The notes beneath the pieces are model-generated. The model did not search any database, had not been told where the DNA came from, and was given only the letters and a program-made list of their open reading frames with translations. A program made the position numbers and the translations under genes. A DNA stretch of 64,000 nucleotides from Balanoglossus misakiensis (lineage: Eukaryota; Hemichordata), in assembly GCA_040954595.2 (NCBI GenBank), contig CM082586.2:4216001-4280000 (forward strand). Direction: 5' to 3'. Of this stretch, positions 1-14,400 are shown piece by piece. How positions within the stretch are numbered: the stretch's first letter is position 1; each line of letters starts with the position of its first letter.

Positions 1-904
1 ATAGCTAGCAAGAAACACTGATTGTACTTACATGGCTAAGTTCTTAGAGTGGCTGAGATACAACGATAGCTATAGGTGAGCTAACACTATTCCAGCACCG
101 CGTAACTATATCCACTGCCAAGTACTAGCCAACTGTCACTTCCTTGTTTTCTGAGCTTTGAGTATATATATAGTACATTTTGAGTGTATTTATTTCAGGA
201 TATCCATAAATATGCAGAACAGTGTTTATTTTCTTTGCGGTTTTCCTATATTTTCTGAAAATCGGTAGCCTCCAGGCCAAGTCTAGCGAGAGAATCCAAT
301 AATTCGTTTCCGCTTTCTCCCATGTTGTTTTCAATCTCGAGGAAGAAGCGCCCCTAGCCAACACCCGGGTGACCGCAACGCTGCCGTGCGTCTGTTACAT
401 CTGTACGGCCCCGCCTGCCGATGACGACTGATTGTTTGATCATCGGCGCGGGGTTAGAGGGCCCTGAGAATCGAACATGTCTTATTTGTCACCCGGATGT
501 CTGCTTGTGTTACAAACACACAGATCAATGCCACCATTGCCCGCCGTCCTATTTTGCCCAGTGAATCTGTTGTTATTTTCATTCAAATAGGAAGATATCG
601 ACGCCTCAAAACGGATGCTTTCTCTTCATGGTTTAACTGATTTCATCAATTTTGCTCCGTGTTTTTTTGAAATCTGAACAGAGTTCGGAGAGTGTGACAG
701 TTCCCGCCGCCTACTTCCTCACAGCGACCCCACAATAATATTATGGTCTGGAAATTCATTTGTCGGAAGTTTGTCCATTTGTGACAAAACAAAGTATCTT
801 CAATCACAGCGGGTGAAACAAATTTGTTATCAGAAAAATAACACTTATCCTTGTTGACAAGACGATTGTTAATTTTTGACATATTGGAATACCTATAGGC
901 CTAT

Positions 905-954
905 ATGTATCTATCTATCTATGTATCTATCTATCTACTAATCTATCTATCTAT
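905..954. repeat. Imperfect TATC microsatellite
   Basis: Short array of TATC units with a few TATG and ACTA interruptions. An ordinary simple repeat. Confidence 0.85.
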
Positions 955-1270
955 TGTGGTTGACTAAAAACCGAAAACCTCGTGACTAAATTTCTGTATG
1001 GAAGAAATACATCGGCGGCATTCCAATGTACGCATACATTTACAGTGGTAATCTTCAGGGTAGAAACTAATCAAAATATTCAATAATTCCCAACGAATCA
1101 TTTTAAAAATGTCTTTTATAGATTATTCTCGTCAGTATTCGATCTGCGCATGAGCAAACATGCGCTATAGGCCTGTAGTGATGTCATCAGACGGTCGAAA
1201 GGTATAGTGCCGACTTTTTTTACAAATCACGAAAGATCGTAAAAACAGGTCGACATTGACATTGAACTAG

Positions 1271-1440
1271 TATGTATGTATGTATGTATGTATGTATGTA
1301 TGTATGTATGTATGTATGTATGTATGTATGTATGTATGTATGTATGTATGTATGTATGTATGTATGTATGTATGTATGTATGTATGTATGTATGTATGTA
1401 TGTATGTGTGTGTGTATGTGTGTATGTGATTGTATGTATA
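1271..1440. repeat. TATG microsatellite
   Basis: About 34 uninterrupted TATG units followed by a degenerate TGTG/TATG tail. The frames reading YVCM or HTYI through it are repeat artefacts, not genes. Confidence 0.97.
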
Positions 1441-4400
1441 CACTGTATGTGTGAAAAACTGGTCATTATAAATATATAATGGAAAAACTAACAAATGCAT
1501 GAGATATACACACAAATTACACGACATATTTATCCGCATTAAGCATTCACTTTCTTTCTATGCCTTGTCACAAACTCCAGAGAAGGAAAATGACTAAATA
1601 CCAACACTACTTTGAAACGCGTAGATTGTGCAAAGTTAGTGAAATGGGCTTGTATGCAAATCTCGCATTTAAGCGTAATGTACATCATAGCTGTATAGCC
1701 GAACACAATAACAGCGTGCATTGATTGCTGCGGGCGATTCTATTAGAATACAATTTATACAAAGGAAGAGAATTTCAGGAATAGTCAATCCCGTAAAAAC
1801 TGGGTAATCTTTCGACTTCATACCGGGCATTATAATTCCCCCTCGGCGGAGATTTCCGTTTGTGCAGGAGACCGAAGTCAAACAAAAAGGATCCCGAATT
1901 GTATAGGAACCACGGCGGATTGTATCTCGACTATCAGGAAATGTGACACGGAAATCCCAGCAAAAACACGGAGGTATTTGCCTACAAAATGCATGGATTT
2001 TTTCTGGCAATCTTTAAATAGACACTTGAAGCAGATGTTGGCGGGAAGGAGTGGAAGATCGGGGCGGCGGGGAAGAAAGAAAAGGCCCGGAAAACCGGCT
2101 GACTCTACGGATGTATAAACACGCCAGCTTTAGAACTTGACTACATGCCCCGGCAACACTGTCTATTTCCCCGCCGTTCGCTGCAAATCGATGCAACAAT
2201 GCGTGTCCGATTTGCGCGGAACATTTGACACTATTTTATCATTGTGTGACGTGACACGGTTCAAATAAAGCTATCGAATTTGGATATTTTTTCGTGAACT
2301 CTGAAAAGATGGGGTCGGGGTTTAGAACAATTGAACATCTATTCTCATTTTAACGTATACGTAAACGACAACAACCGACCAACAATATATGCAAGATTAT
2401 GAAAGTGTTCCCTCAACTTGGATTGCCAATCAAACAAATTACACAGGAAATAACAAGGCACATCGATGACAAAACGGCGCAGAGAGTGAGAATTAATTGA
2501 TTCCATGGAAACGGAGAATTCCAAATGACAGACGAAGAAAGTCTACAAACGTACTCAACACCACCCTCCATTCTTTAGAATCAATCACCGCGGCAAACAG
2601 TATAATACCGGGATATCCCAGAACAGAAACCGTTTCTTCAATTACAAATTATGAAACACCAAACTATCAACAATACCATTGACCGTAAAAGGAAAAAAAT
2701 CAGAGATTTATTTGCCTGGTCACGAAGAAATGATTTTCATTCTCATCGTATTCTATAGGTGCAACACATTGTCTCGGGTAAACTATGAAAACGCTGCATT
2801 CATTCCACAAGCACGAAATAAATATTTATTGAAACTCAGACAAAAATTTGCATATCTCTTCTTATCTTTTTTTTCTCAATAATTATTTGTGATTTTTCAG
2901 TACTGTTTTCTTTCACGTTCCCGTCAACTTGCACGATTCATGATGGAGTGTGGGGTAGGCTTTTTTTCTCCCGCGTTCGCTGAGATCGGTTTTAGGACAG
3001 CGGTTTTTACCATTAGTACAATGCGCGCTAGATTGACATCAGGACGATGTATGCAGGGGTATAGTTTCCATTCAAATGCAGTGTGTACGGAATCTGTAGA
3101 ACATAAAATCAAATTTTGATACCCTCTCAATTATTCAGCCGTGGACTCGGGTGAAGTCGACGCATTTTACACGTGTCTGTCGCCAGCTTATAAAACTTTG
3201 ACGATTTTCCGTCTGACGGCGGCGCACCGTTCCCATTCGGCTGACCACGAATGGGGACCCAGATAGCCCCAAGTTAAAAAGGTTAGACATAAAGACATCC
3301 CCCAAAGCAATAAAACCACGTGTGTGGAGTGGAAACACTTGGCGTCCAAATGCTATGACCGGCAGCACTTCCCCGACCCCGTTCTATCATTTGAAAAACC
3401 TTCCCCATCTCGTCAAATGCTGTCTGTAAGACGTGTCAACCGATCTCCGATCTGCTGGCACGTTAAGGAGAAAAATGACTGTGTGAGAACACTCCGAAAA
3501 GTATCATTGACTGGCTTCTTTATACGTGTGGGGTTTTCAGCAAATCGTTCGATTTTGGCGAAGAAAATTTTGGCGAAGAACAAGGAACAATCTGTGTGTA
3601 CTTTTGTCACCTAGGGTATTTGGATTGGTTACGCGTCTATGCCCCTTACATCATTTAATAATCTTCGGTCGGTAGTAGTCTCTCTTACAGACGTAAAACC
3701 TGAGCTTTGCCAAAATCAAGACTCTTGTACACTTATTGAATGACGCGCACGCTTTTGCAAGAGACGAGCTTGACAACGGGCCAGACACAAAGGGAACCAC
3801 AGTCCCGGTGAACAGCGCCCCCAGTGATAAGCAACAAACAATAGTCCAAGCAGAATCACAGCTTTCAATGCGATAAGTAAAATCCCCGGATGTTAACGTT
3901 GTTTTTCAGCCTCCTTGATTTTTACCGGTAAAACTCATGTAAAAAGGAACCCTGCCGACAGCAGTGTAAAAGTGTGAAATTAAATCGGAATGATTTACGT
4001 TCAAAACAACAACCATCCTGGTAAATATTAAAAAAAAACCTTGGTTTATCATGGAAGTAGACTTTGTTTTCCAGGTGCTATTAAGCCTTTCTTCAAGAAC
4101 AATATGATCTGTCATCTTCCATGCGTGAGTTCGTCGCAGGCGCGCTTGAAATTTATTCTGACTATACAAAAAAAGTACGAATCACCATGATTTCTAATCT
4201 ATTTTCGGAAAGTGGATCCATGCAGTCGCTAGGCAACGATCGCTGGGCAACGTGCGCGTCGTACACCTAAACGAAGTTATAATGAATGCTGAACTCGTCA
4301 AAACTATCTTGCTGTTGTTGTTGTTGTTTTTCCAGGATGAACGTCAACATCTGAGCTTCCCGTATGAATGATGCTTTCCATGATCAGAGTCATGGACTAA

Positions 4401-7400
4401 CATGACTAATACATAAGAATACACAAATGCATGTGTATTCACTGGAATATTGCATTTCAATTTGGCATTAACGAAGAAGACATTGAACACGTCGTACGTC
4501 AGCGCACGACAGGGGGAAATGGACGGCACGCCGGGAACACGAGAATTCCAAGAATCGTACTAAATCAAAACCAGAAATCCTACAATATGACAACAACAGA
4601 TTCCACGTATGCCAACAATCCTCCAAGTCTGTTCGCCAGACTATGCGACGGCCCGAAGAAATTCTCTCAGAAACATGGCCCCTATAAAACTGGGCACAAT
4701 TAAAGAAATCTACTACAGGTACTAAAATGATGGATGTTACTAAAAACTAACAGAACGTGAGAAACAGTATTATAGTAAGGTTGCTTGAGCTATTTAAGTT
4801 GCTTAACGGCCTTCAAATCTATTACCGAAATGAAATGGATATTTTAATTTCCGTGGATTAGGATCACCTCGCTGAAAGTAATTCTGATATTAGACACATT
4901 AAGATCTCGATTTGCCATCATTATCATTTTTTTTTGCAAAACAACTATTTCATAACGATGGCGTCGCATCGTAATTAGTCTAACAGAACTTGAAAGTATT
5001 GTAAAATAATGGCGGCTGGTGCTGTTTTGTGCACGACGGGATTTCGCCACAATTGAAATCTTGCGCTATTTTGTAAAGTTTGCATCATGTTTCAGAAGAA
5101 AGTGTCTGGTAAGAAAGTGACGAAAACGCAGGTGATATGAAATCTATAAATTCCATTTTTGTGGTGTCAATGTGCGATTATCTTGTCAGAAATCGCGGTG
5201 ACGAAAGAAATATACAGTTTCATACACTTACGACCAATGGTCAAAAAATTTGCCTGGCTGCAACCGCTGTCAGAATGTAGATTACATACTAGTATTCACG
5301 ACACGTAATGTCAAAGGTATCGCACTTCGGACCAATTATATATTATTTTCAGATAATGAACAGCGTTACCACATCTACATACAACGGGATCACCATAAAA
5401 CGAGCAAATACAGGCATTTTAGCGAACAACAAATACAATTACAATTACAAGAACGGAAAAACTGTACCTTCTCTGAAGTGGGAATTTTATAGAGCCCGCC
5501 TAAGTAGCCGCCGTATGATCTTGGCTTTGAGACATCATTACAAGAAATGAAACCGATACTGTGAAATAATTGACCACCAACCGTGCCTTGGTCACTGGCA
5601 CTGACTTAAGGGGTCAAGATGTCATAGGGGATTTGGAATCATCTGCAGTGTCCGCGCTAATCGGTAAAGCCCACTCGATCGGCAGGATAATCGTGGGATT
5701 AAAATCACGGCCTGACAAACGAGTGACTCAAAATTGCGCAATAACGTTTACCGTTAATTAACCCATTTTATAAGTTTCGACGGCATAAAAGCCATACGCG
5801 TAATCGCGGTTTTCTTGAATGCATTCTTGTTTCTACACAAACCACTAAAAACCTTGCGACACGTTACGGAGGTACTCCTGAGAATTTCTTACTGCATTTC
5901 TGTAAGAAAATAGTAAGGGTTTTTTAAACATCACGAACAGACGCGAACTCGATTCGGTCTTGAAATTTAATGCTCGCGTCAGGTCATCTCATCGCGCCAA
6001 AAATGGGCAAAACCTTACAAATTGCTATAAAAACAGGAAAACTGGAGTTATTTCTGGACAAAACAGGACATTGGTCGTGCTGATTAGCAGCTAGAATGGG
6101 CAGTAATTACATAAATCAGACGACAGTGCCCTTAAACTTTGTCCATATTTTAAAGCTACCTATGACAGGTGTCCCCAATTAATAACGATCATTTGCACGA
6201 CGAAAACAACAACACAATGGTCATTGTGATAATTAGGGTACGATGACGCGATGCCTCGTGGCCACTGTGGGTTGCCTTGGTAACCGACACCCAAGGTTGT
6301 GTGTCCTTTTTGGTTCCAAGATCAGTTTCTTTAACGACATCCCATAGGCATACATGTCTTGCAATTACACGGCAGATAACCCAGTAACGGTGTTACATCT
6401 ACTTATGAAACTGCATTAGCTGTACTATTTTTGCTGAGCTTTTTTTATCTATCTACTGCAGTTTCTAGTTCAAATCCACGCAGCAGAATGGAACGCCAAG
6501 TATTAAGGTTGTCTTTTCACAAATTTGCGACGCTGCATGTTGTCCATAAGCGTCTGAGAGCGAAGTGTTACAATACAATACAAAGCAGTAAAGTCATATT
6601 TGCAGATATTGGCATAAAACACGCCCCAGTCGGCACTTAGCGCCACTGTTCCAAACCACAGTCCCTCACACCACAAAGAGATATATCTACGGGAGAGATA
6701 CTTGTCAATAGCAATATACAAGTAGTAATTATATAAAAAGCAGTTAAGTTTACTCTTGGTGTCGGGGATGAAATATGGCGCGTTGCTGGTAGGTGGGCGG
6801 ACACGGTGTGTGTGTGCGTTGAGCGACACTCGACGTTAACTGTACGGTGAGATTAGTTTCATTGTGGCGGGTATGTTGGACACCTCTTTAGAGAGTGCTG
6901 CAAAGTGAAGCAATCAAAACGGTACGGAGCTCAGTACGCTAACATAAAGATACAGCCAAGAATGATCGTCAGTGGCTAATTCAATAATACAGCTGCGTTG
7001 ACCCTATTTGCCGGTCAGGACCTAACATGATCGGATGGTATTGGAAAAGTCAGGCCACTGAGACTACCACGACCGCTCGGTTTCATCAAACAAGATGAAT
7101 AGAAACATTCAAATTTACAGATATTTATTTTATTTTATTTTATTTAATTGGCTGGAAGCTAATCGGTGACGATGGGTAATCAGTCTTTCGATTCCGACAA
7201 TAATTCTTTCGAGAAGTGTGAATCACGTGACGTCACCACCCGCGCTCAGCTGCAGGCATGACAAGTTATCTGAATATCATCATTATCAAAATTTCGTCGT
7301 AAAAGAGTACAGCGCCGGCCACGCTAAACACGTCACTCGAGTTTTTGTCCAATTCATTGCACTAAAAAACTCCGGTGTAACCGCGGCCGCGATAATCACC

Positions 7401-9323
7401 GTCCATGTTTGTCGACATCCATGAAAGTGTGACTAACGGTGCTATTACACGGTAATCATAGCGTACCTGCATTTTACGGCGTTATGAAAACACCACAAAG
7501 CAGGAAATCAACACTAATTTTGCCCACCGATCATTGCGAAAAATAAATTGAAAAATTTACGAGGGGTCACCCGGGGTCAATGCAGACCGACACGTTATGA
7601 AAACGCCTGTCGTTTCTCACAAACAATCTAAATATATCATAATTTGAACCCTGACCCCGGCAAAGTATCCGGCTCTTAGGCATCGCAAAGGTTAGCATTT
7701 TACTCAGATACCGTGTTGCGCACCACTTTTTTATGGCATCGTTAAAGCCGAGAAAATTAGAGAGAGAAAAAAGCCATCGCGGCTAAATGGAAGTGCAGCG
7801 CTTGGTGCGGCTAATGTGAACCTAGCCTAGGTTTACTCGAACGACTTTATGATACTACCGAACGTCGACATGTGGAAAATGTACGGGTTAAAAATAATGG
7901 GGGGAAAAGGCTAGGGTAGAAAAAAAAAACTTTCGTCGGTTACAAGATAGGGATGACCTTATAAGGGTAGACTTATTAAGAGCGATTCTGTGTGACATAT
8001 GACGCCACGAAATGGATGATTTGGGAAACGCAGATTGTTTCGACGACTTTTCTGTAGCAGAAAACATCGGTGCGTTTGTAGAGGATAGATCTTCTATGCA
8101 ACCTCATTTAGCGGACGATGCGATGAAAACCCATTGGTGTCATTTCGCGAGCTTGTCGCGGCCAGTTTTTCAGAAATGGCACGAAGTTGCCTGGGGGCTG
8201 GAGTAATGAAATGACGAGTAAACTAGCAAAGCGACACGATCACACGCTTAGGGTCTTCAATTTGACGCAGATTTTTAACTAGTGCTTTGGAGTATTAATT
8301 GCAACTGTCATTAAATGAGACGAGATGAGATAGTCTTATTCTCAGGGTTTACAGCCCAAGGCGCTACGCTTTCTGCCAAATGTACTGCGTCTACCAGTCG
8401 CGATAAATTTGGTTAATCATAAAGTATTAGGAGTTGGGAGAATGACACCCAATACGGCTCTAAAATGACATATTTAGAAGCGAAATCAAACGCGAAAGGT
8501 GAAACATTTTTAATGAGAATCTCAAGTTCTATTGGCGACTAAATACTCGTCGCTGAGAGCTTCTCTCTTCGGAGACTAGCGTCTGGTGGACGAGGAAATC
8601 ACCGGCGTTGAGATGTGTCAAAATCAATGCCCTTCTGACAGGCAGACAACGAGAAGGGGGTAAAGCAATCGTTATTTCAAACAGACAGTGACGGGATAAG
8701 AACAAAAGACGTAGCCGTTGAGTGTCTCAACACCGCGGCCTTACTCGGCCCTAAACGACGCATTTCTCGAACGATAGAAACAGATTATGCGATGCGTTTG
8801 TCTGAGAATTTGAACATTTAACAAACATGAATGGAGGACGCGTTAACGAGTTTTGTCATCATATCGTGTGTCACACACACTTCAAGTTAAGTTTGTGACA
8901 AAGGAAATATTATAATAATATAATATCGATTATGAATGGTCCGGTCTATACAACATAGCACTGATAGCGGAAACCTCTTTGTTCTCTAGCACGAAATAAA
9001 ATCAAATAAAAATATTGAGAAGAAAAATCTAACGTCTGCACATATTTTTTGCGAAGAGTGGACAAAACCGTTTAATAGTCCACTCACTATCATTGGTTCT
9101 TCCGACAGACAAAATGAACCTTTAAACTGAGAACATCCGATCGTTTGTCAGAGTGTTTAAAATACAGGTAGTCTTCGACACATAATCTTGATCGCGTCCT
9201 CTAAATTCAAGGTTGCGTCGATCGATCGTTAACGTTATTTTCATACAGACGACGTGATGCGGTTTGCAATAGCGGAGATTTTTTTTCTAAATTGATGGTA
9301 TTGTCCGATCAGGGTTAGTTCTT

Positions 9324-9373
9324 GGTGTGGTGTGGTGTGGTGGGGTGTGGTGTGTGTGTGTGTGGGGGGGGGG
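9324..9373. repeat. G-rich GGTGT repeat with a G run
   Basis: Repeats of GGTGT lead through GTGT units into a run of ten G directly before the TATG array. The regularly spaced GG pairs on the plus strand could form a two-tetrad G-quadruplex; that is inference from sequence only. Confidence 0.85.
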
Positions 9374-9483
9374 TATGTATGTATGTATGTATGTATGTAT
9401 GTATGTATGTATGTATGTATGTATGTATGTATGTATGTATGTATGTATGTATGTATGTATGTATGTATGTATGTATGTATGCA

Positions 9484-9514
<31 letters not shown>

Positions 9515-9722
9515 ATGTATGTATGTATGTATGTATGTATGTATGTATGTATGTATGTATGTATGTATGTATGTATGTATGTATGTATGTATGTATGTAT
9601 GTATGTATGTATGTATGTATGTATGTATGTATGTATGTATGTATGTATGTATGTATGTATGTATGTATGTATGTATGTATGTATGTATGTATGTATGTAT
9701 GTACATGTATGTATGTATGTAT
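9374..9722. repeat. Long TATG microsatellite
   Basis: Roughly 350 bp of TATG units with one interruption near 9481-9498, where CATG and TGTG units occur. It uses the same unit as the array near 1.3 kb, so it is the second large TATG tract in the window. Confidence 0.97.
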
Positions 9723-11474
9723 ATCTTGTATTGTCCCTTCGCGTTTACCCTGAATCGACTAACAACTACAGCGTGTCCTTAAAACCTATAAGCTTTGTCA
9801 CCATCAAAAAAAAACTTCTGAAAGCCAAATGTTCGCACCGGTTCAAATTGAAATTAAAACTCAGGCCTACAGCATGCAACAAATATGAGTTATGGTGGGT
9901 CCACAGAGATTTGTCCTCAAATTTTAAGCGTTCCGCTACAAAATAAAGAAATATGATTATGAGATGAACAAGGCGCGATATCATAATACCCATCCCCCCT
10001 GGGAAAATAACTCATTTCAACAAAAATTAGCGCCAATAATTTACAACTGTAAGGTCCGATATGTTATTATTAGTCCCTAGTTATACCTCCCATCTTAATC
10101 GATAATTTTTCAACTCCCCATTCCAAGGAATTTCTTTGACTGAAATGGCAGTGAGTAATACATATCCTTCCATCTAGTGTTACCAGTGCATTTATTTCAA
10201 TTATGAGTGTGTCATATTTTGCCCGCACATCAATACTACGACCTGACCTCGTCATTCATATACATGTACATTGTACGCCTATATCTTTGTTCGCCTAACC
10301 ATCTCACGCATGCGCTGCCTCTACATAGGTGCGCAGAAATGTACACTCAGCCGAGCGCGGGTCGATCGGTCTAACAGGGCGTCGGAACGCGGACGCGCGC
10401 GTCTTTCTTGATGTCGTGGCCACTTTCTTCTCCGCCGATTAATCGCCGGTTATTAATTTATTTCTTACACGAGGCAAAAGCATTTTGCACGGGTCAGTGA
10501 GAATTAAGGCGAGAGTTATGCGTGTGAGCAGTTCACCGTAATAAAAGGCGGACTCCCTCGTGTTATTCACTAACAACGCAATAAATCTTCCAACATTCTA
10601 ACATGTCTGCTGAGAATAGTAAAGCAACTGGAAACGGTTACACCTTGCGAAAATGACTTGCTCCCGCCAATAAAAATTGACGGCCAGGCATTGAGAACAA
10701 TAACGAGGAAGAGAGCTCATTTTGGTGACTGTTAAGTAGTGGTCTCCGATGAGTGATAAAATATACTTTGATACTTTAAACTATCAATAGATGAATTAAA
10801 CCATAGTGGTCAATCAGGAGCCTGATACACCAAGGAAATGTTATAACTATCGTTATCGCTCGGGAAAGTGTCAGTTCCGGCCCGCCTATCGATATCGTCG
10901 ACACAATGTTCACCGGCTGCTTGGCTCACCTTCGTGGCTAAGCGCCTCAGCAAGTCCCCCGAAGGTGGACTGGCTAAACGACCCTTTAGTTTCGTTGACA
11001 ACATTTGTCTGGATGTGAGAAGGAATTTGCCCAGCCCCGCGCCATTGTCCGGCGCGTTTTGTTGAAACCCGGGCAGTAACTATAGGACGAGTATTCAACC
11101 CATTGTAACAGACACCCTAAAATTCTTATTTTGATTAGATCATTTCACTCACATTTATTTAATTTCGGGGGGAGGGGTGTACAAGTTCTTCAAATCCAGA
11201 CGAAAATATTTATAGTGGTGTTTTGAGGTGTTTTCTACGAGCTGATAAGTTGCGACAGACCTGTCTAACTTTCATCATCGCAGTTTTTCTGTCCGCTGCA
11301 AATCACCGAAGTCAAATCTCACGGTTATAAAAGTCCTGGAAACAAAAAAACATCTCTTTAACGAGAAGAGACTTCAGAGCACATTCGTAAAACAATTGGG
11401 CTGTCTGATTGAAAGATGCAGTCGCTTAAACGCGCCTCGTATCTCACGCGCAATAATTCCACGATAGCCACCGT

Positions 11475-11489
11475 AGCGCCCTCTAGGGA
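11475..11489 (-). promoter_or_regulatory. CTCF-like motif
   Basis: Read on the minus strand, this site matches 13 of 15 positions of the vertebrate CTCF consensus CCASYAGRKGGCRSY, including the whole YAGRKGGCRSY core. Whether CTCF of this species binds it is inference; the DNA contacts of CTCF are strongly conserved across bilaterians. Confidence 0.4.
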
Positions 11490-14400
11490 GAAGAAAATTT
11501 CCCCACGATTTACGAGTTTTAATATTTAGTACAACTTTCTTCGCCTGGGCAATATCGCTAATTCTAACGTCTCCTTGGCAAATAACGGCGTTTCTTAATG
11601 GTTGGCTCTCTGCGAGAATTATGACTCGGTGAGTACCGCACCGGCGTTTCCTGACTGTAGGCGAGGAAATCGGTACCCCCTAGGTCACAATCAAATGCGC
11701 TGTGATTCTACTGGGAGCTATTGGCTACAGGAACATGTTACTTCTCATTACCAAAGGCAGCAATAAAATATGCCAGTTCCATACTTAAAAATATCATAAA
11801 CACTTATGATGAATGTTTATGTCTTTAACATTTCCATACGTGATTTTAATGTTACATCGACAGAAAGCCCAGTGTCAAAGATGACGTCACTGCATGGGAC
11901 ATAATCATACATTTTTTTCCAGTTAGCAGCGTTTTCAAAGGTTCGATGTCTTATGATCACATGTTGATATTATGATGCTGTTAAATTGTTCTTAGTGGAA
12001 CGGTAGTTGTAACTTTTATTTTCGTTAGTTCCGAGTGCCCACTACAGTTTCAAATTCTACTCCTTCGATAAATATTAAACTGTCAAATAATAAGCTTGTC
12101 ACCCAGCTTCTATTTTCACATTTTGCATGATTAATATAGACAGACGATTTCAAGTCCGGAATACAGAATTCAACTTTCAACAATAACGGAGAAGTCACAC
12201 ATGGATTAACAGTACATGTATGTACCGACAAGTGGAATTCTGCTTATGACAAGGAAGGGGCAGTTAATGTACAAAACAAATACGGAAAAATATCAAAATT
12301 GTTGCTTTTCCTTTGAAGTTACCAGGGAGAAAAGACATTCTTGATTGCAATTAATTATCGCGTGATCAAATCATGGTATCGAACTCTTATTCAACCCTTG
12401 ATATCTCCATTCCTCTCTTACATTTTAGCTCTTAGTCCGATTGTCTCCGTCTCTTTCTTACACGTATTATCCCGTCTCCAACGCTTTTCGTCAGAGGTAA
12501 AACCCAACATCTTTTATACGTTTGAACGGCGATCTCTTTCAAATAATTTCAACATACAAAACCAAATTAAGATTATAAGCATCATTTTAGTATTGTTAGC
12601 TTGTTTGTGTTTTGTGGGTTTATTTTGGAAGTACGGGTCGTCTGGTCGACTAAGAAGAATAAGCAGGTTTTCACAATGGAGCAATTTCCCGGTCATGAAA
12701 ACAGTTAGATTCGAAATCCACGCTATCCTTCTACAGCCCAATATCGCAGCAGCATCACACTTCTAATTAGACGTTGTCAAAATTACTATTAAACGAACCA
12801 ACATGACCCCAGATTAAATGAAGCATTTCTGCGCTAGGTTAAATGAGGCTGAATACACAACTTACGATGTTTCGCGATGCATATACAGTATATACTATAT
12901 TAGTATTTCATGTCGAAACGCTCGCCGTCCAGAAAAAAAACCATCCACGCAGGCACGTATCAATACAAAGATAACAAAATCATAGAATTTCTTCTGCTGT
13001 TATACATTTTCGGGGAAAGTCACTGCAACACAGATTTGATTATCTTACCTGAAAGGATAATACAATGGTTTGATCCAGGCTGCATGATGAACAGATAACT
13101 GTGGTGTGTATTGATGATGGAACGGAAACGCGGAGGGGAATTCAAGAAAACCATAGTGACCATACATGATTCGATTAGCTTTCTCTAAACTTCTCGGGCC
13201 TAAGAATGCAGTCTCTCGTCCGCAGAAGTCAAATGCGGGGATCAAAATCTAACAAATGATTTATATAATATCTGATAAAACATAACCATAGAACACGGGA
13301 AATATATGCACATATATTAATGACGTGAAATAATCGACGCGAATTCTGGCCAATTGCGTTAACTCGTTACTTTTCTTTCCTTCATCGGTTAAACACAAGT
13401 GGCACTAAGTGCCCACAACTCCTGCTCTCGTCAGAATGCACTTATTGTTGCAGTGCGCGTGCTCGCTAAATTTTAAGGCGATAAAACAACCGCGTGCTGT
13501 CTAGACTTGTTGCCTTGGTGACTGGCGACCCGGCGAGACATGTGCAAAACGAGCGATTCCCCGTTCAAATTTCAATTTCGCTTCCCACACGACAGTTTGG
13601 GTACATGGTATACACCCCACCACTAATATCCATAGCCAACACCCAACGTCTCCTAACCTAAGTTTTCAAATTGGAGATGTTTCATTCACTTGTCTTGGTG
13701 TTTATTGCTGAAAGGAAACACCTACAGTATATTGCGTGTGTTCTTTATGTATAGTTGCATACCTGTCATTATTACATCACACTGACTTATTACATCACAC
13801 TAACAAATTAACTCACTGAATATTCAAGAAAATTATCCGCACAACATGCAAGGGTATAGGGCTGACTCAGAGATTTTTTTTAGCAATCCTCAAATTGTCT
13901 CAAAGCTTTTTAAAATGCGGGTTGACGTAAAACAACGGGACATTCAGCATATTTCAGTGAGCAACATAAGTAGCCAACCCAAAAAAATAAACCAATAATG
14001 TCAAAGGTTAACAACCTTGCCCCTTTACTCCGACAACAAAATCCTTCAAACCGTTTCAACCAATTAAACTTTTGAACGGAAACAGAGACCTTGCATTATG
14101 GTACTTCTGTCCTTCATATCTGATCCGTTGTGTTCTTACACACAAATCATATTGAGTGACATTTGACCTTTTTTGCGTTCAAATAACACGCCCCAAAGAA
14201 ACACATTGACAGAGATGATCTGAAATTTAACCCAAAGCGTTTAAAGATGGACTAAAAATGTTTGCACATATTGACGTTATGTCTGGCAGATGTTCAGGAT
14301 GACAGTGATGACAGACAAAGTGGTCATTTCGATATAATATCTGGATGCTACAACCACTCAATAATAATTTCAGTTTGCAATCTGCCACCATCCTTCACAT

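Larger units (their letters stand above)
1..9323. other. Gene-free stretch, left part of the desert
   Basis: I find no supportable gene here. The open frames are short, often start at non-ATG codons and encode no recognisable domain; the longest are translations of the TATG microsatellite. No tRNA, rRNA or spliceosomal RNA signature was seen on either strand. It contains the tetranucleotide repeats listed separately and a small TATTT run at about 7122-7146. CpG dinucleotides are common, as in many invertebrate genomes. A regulatory role for a gene beyond the left edge is possible but is not shown by the sequence. Confidence 0.6.

Noticed and set aside
440-490. B-box-like GTTCGATTCTC on the minus strand
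   Set aside because: No A box or cloverleaf upstream on that strand.
896-903. Recurring TAGGCCTA palindrome (also near 47267 and 53345)
   Set aside because: Only about three full copies in 64 kb. This is near chance and not enough for a family.
9287-9946. Open frames of 139-204 residues through the TATG array
   Set aside because: They are translations of the microsatellite (YVCM and HTYI repeats) plus random flanks.
12341-12766. 141-residue plus-strand frame with hydrophobic stretches
   Set aside because: Starts with TTG, sits in AT-rich DNA, and has no known domain or splice context. Likely chance.
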